A stretch of DNA of 29,113 nucleotides from the IMG/VR virus record IMGVR_UViG_3300031758_000420, positions 1 to 29,113 of that record, one strand, 5' to 3'. The translations under genes and the position numbers were made by a program. The notes beneath the pieces were generated by a model, which worked only from the letters and a program-made list of their open reading frames with translations, was not told where the DNA came from and did not search any database. Of this stretch, positions 28,155 through 29,113 are shown piece after piece; within the stretch, counting starts at the first letter, position 1, and the number at the start of each line of letters is the position of its first letter. Source of the stretch: a virus.

Positions 28155-28919
28155 ATGCTAAAAGAAAGTGAAATAGCTGTTTGTATAAGTGGTCTTGCAA
28201 GAGATGGCTATGAAACTGCACTTAAAAATGTATACAAAGTATTTCCCTACGATACGTTTTACCTGCACTGGGATGGTTATGGTAATTTAAATTTACCAAA
28301 TTGCCTATATGTAAAAGAACCCGAGTATGATTACCATAGTACTCTAGATACAAAAATCAAGCCAGATTGCAAAATATGGGAAGGCGTAAATAGAAAGCCT
28401 AATTTATTGAATAATGATCGTGGTGGAAAAATGTGGTGGAAGCCAAACTACTATAATCATACTAAAGGTGGTTCAAAACAACTATTGGGCCATTACTACT
28501 TAATTAATAGTTTGCCAGAAAAATATAAATTAATTATACGAATTCGTTACGATTTAATTGTATCAACAAAAGTTAATTTCACGCCCTATTTAGAAATGGC
28601 TCAAGACGGCACAACTGTAGGTTTCGCGGGCTCTAGACCTGGTATGTATGGCCCCGAACAAAAATTAACTCCCCATTTTAATTGTAATTGCAATATGTGT
28701 TCTGGTTGGTACTTATGGGATAATATGTATTTCCACCAAAGGGATAAGTTTAAAAACGTAGAAAGTCTACATAAAGAAAAAAATCTTCTTGGGGCTGAAT
28801 GGGGTTTGTACCAAATACTATGTCATCAATGGCAAAATAAAAATTTTTTAAATGTTTGGGGCGGTGCGGGCATTATAAGGTATTGTTCGGCTCCAAAAGA
28901 AGAATGGATAAACTTATAG
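28155..28919 (+). CDS. WavE/capsular polysaccharide-type transferase-like protein, 254 aa
   Basis: Begins SEIAVCISGLARDGYETALKN, the typical start of the WavE-like and related polysaccharide-synthesis proteins. It carries the middle motif LIIRIRYDLIVS (about residues 140-151), whose R-x-R-x-D is a hallmark of that group, and several Trp/Cys-rich segments (CNCNMCSGWYLWDN). It may add a sugar to a surface structure. The stop codon's last base is the first base of the next tRNA. Confidence 0.7.
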   Translation: MLKESEIAVCISGLARDGYETALKNVYKVFPYDTFYLHWDGYGNLNLPNCLYVKEPEYDYHSTLDTKIKPDCKIWEGVNRKPNLLNNDRGGKMWWKPNYYNHTKGGSKQLLGHYYLINSLPEKYKLIIRIRYDLIVSTKVNFTPYLEMAQDGTTVGFAGSRPGMYGPEQKLTPHFNCNCNMCSGWYLWDNMYFHQRDKFKNVESLHKEKNLLGAEWGLYQILCHQWQNKNFLNVWGGAGIIRYCSAPKEEWINL

Positions 28920-29006
28920 GAAAGATGGCAGAGCGGTTTAATGCAACAGTCTTGAAAACTGTCGAAGGGAGACCTTCCGTGAGTTCAAATCTCACTCTTT
29001 CCACCA
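28919..29006 (+). tRNA. tRNA-Ser(TGA)
   Basis: A plus-strand cloverleaf with a serine-type long variable arm (GAAGGGAGACCTTC). The anticodon stem ACAGT/ACTGT encloses CTTGAAA (anticodon TGA, reads TCA), and CCA is encoded. It overlaps the preceding stop by one base. Confidence 0.93.
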
Positions 29007-29016
29007 AAAATTTTAC

Positions 29017-29046
29017 TTGACAAATTTACCTCAGAGATGCTATAAT
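29017..29046 (+). promoter_or_regulatory. sigma70-type promoter
   Basis: TTGACA (29017-29022), 18-nt spacer, TATAAT (29041-29046). The expected start of transcription is about 29053, essentially at the next ATG, so the transcript would be leaderless or the real start codon lies at 29082. Confidence 0.85.
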
Positions 29047-29054
29047 ACACTCCT

Positions 29055-29113
29055 ATGAACACAACACTAGAAGTATTTGAAATGGACGGCGAACTCTACC
29101 TTGAACTTCCGAA
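29055..29113 (+). CDS. partial CDS, start of a new gene at the right edge
   Basis: An open frame from ATG 29055 (MNTTLEVFEMDGELYLELP) to the window end. An alternative start is ATG 29082 (MDGELYLELP). Only about 20 residues are visible, so no family can be given. Confidence 0.55.
   Translation, partial: MNTTLEVFEMDGELYLELP

Noticed and set aside
1-29113. CRISPR arrays, insertion sequences, integrase or attachment sites
   Set aside because: I saw no regularly spaced repeats, transposase or recombinase motifs, or direct repeats next to the tRNA genes that would suggest integration.

Overview
The window looks like part of a virulent tailed double-stranded DNA bacteriophage. Small genes are packed with 1-20 nt overlaps, and there are eight tRNA genes with encoded CCA ends. 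The recognisable genes are phage staples: flavin-dependent thymidylate synthase ThyX, a MazG-like NTP pyrophosphohydrolase, PhoH, a holin/endolysin pair, a two-part NAD-dependent DNA ligase, a DnaB-type helicase and a DnaG-like primase. No capsid, terminase, integrase or repressor is visible. About a dozen near-identical sigma70-type promoters (TTGACW, 17-18 nt, TATAAT-like) indicate transcription by the host RNA polymerase. The host cannot be fixed from the sequence. A split NAD-ligase is also known in T5-like phages, but that alone does not place this phage.

Layout. (1) 1-4931, minus strand: an array of about twenty small early-type genes, mostly conserved phage proteins of unknown function, coupled through ATGA overlaps and fed by promoters near 3354, 4044 and 873. 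(2) 4987-5419, minus: tRNA-Glu, -Leu(TAG), -Lys and -Thr under their own promoter. (3) 5459-6593, minus: a small protein, the MazG-like enzyme and ThyX. (4) 6594-6737: a divergent control region with a perfect 19-bp inverted repeat covering both -35 boxes. (5) 6738-8767, plus: PhoH, Hsp20, a terminator, then holin and GH24 endolysin. (6) 8757-17445, plus: a compact AT-rich island of glycosyltransferase-like genes, a methyltransferase and a four-gene set (nucleotidyltransferase, small-molecule kinase, sugar-phosphate cyclase, short-chain dehydrogenase). (7) 17503-25900, plus: DNA metabolism and DNA-binding proteins, including the split ligase with a GIY-YIG-like gene between its halves, helicase and primase. 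(8) 25908-29113, plus: tRNA-Leu(TAA), -Ile2/Met(CAT), -Arg(TCT) and -Ser(TGA) alternating with more AT-rich modification genes, then the start of a further gene.

The most notable element is 13945-17445. The cyclase at 15645-16787 carries motifs of the sedoheptulose-7-phosphate cyclases (2-epi-5-epi-valiolone synthase type) rather than ordinary 3-dehydroquinate synthase. Overlapping or abutting it are a sugar kinase-like protein, a nucleotidyltransferase and an SDR, the enzyme classes used in validamycin and acarbose type pathways to make nucleotide-activated C7-cyclitols. Up to seven transferase-like proteins lie directly upstream. I infer a phage-encoded route to an activated pseudo-sugar that is attached to something: virion protein, phage DNA or host envelope. 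The island and the right-hand modification genes use TTA, ATA, AGA and TCA codons heavily, and the plus-strand tRNAs read those codons.
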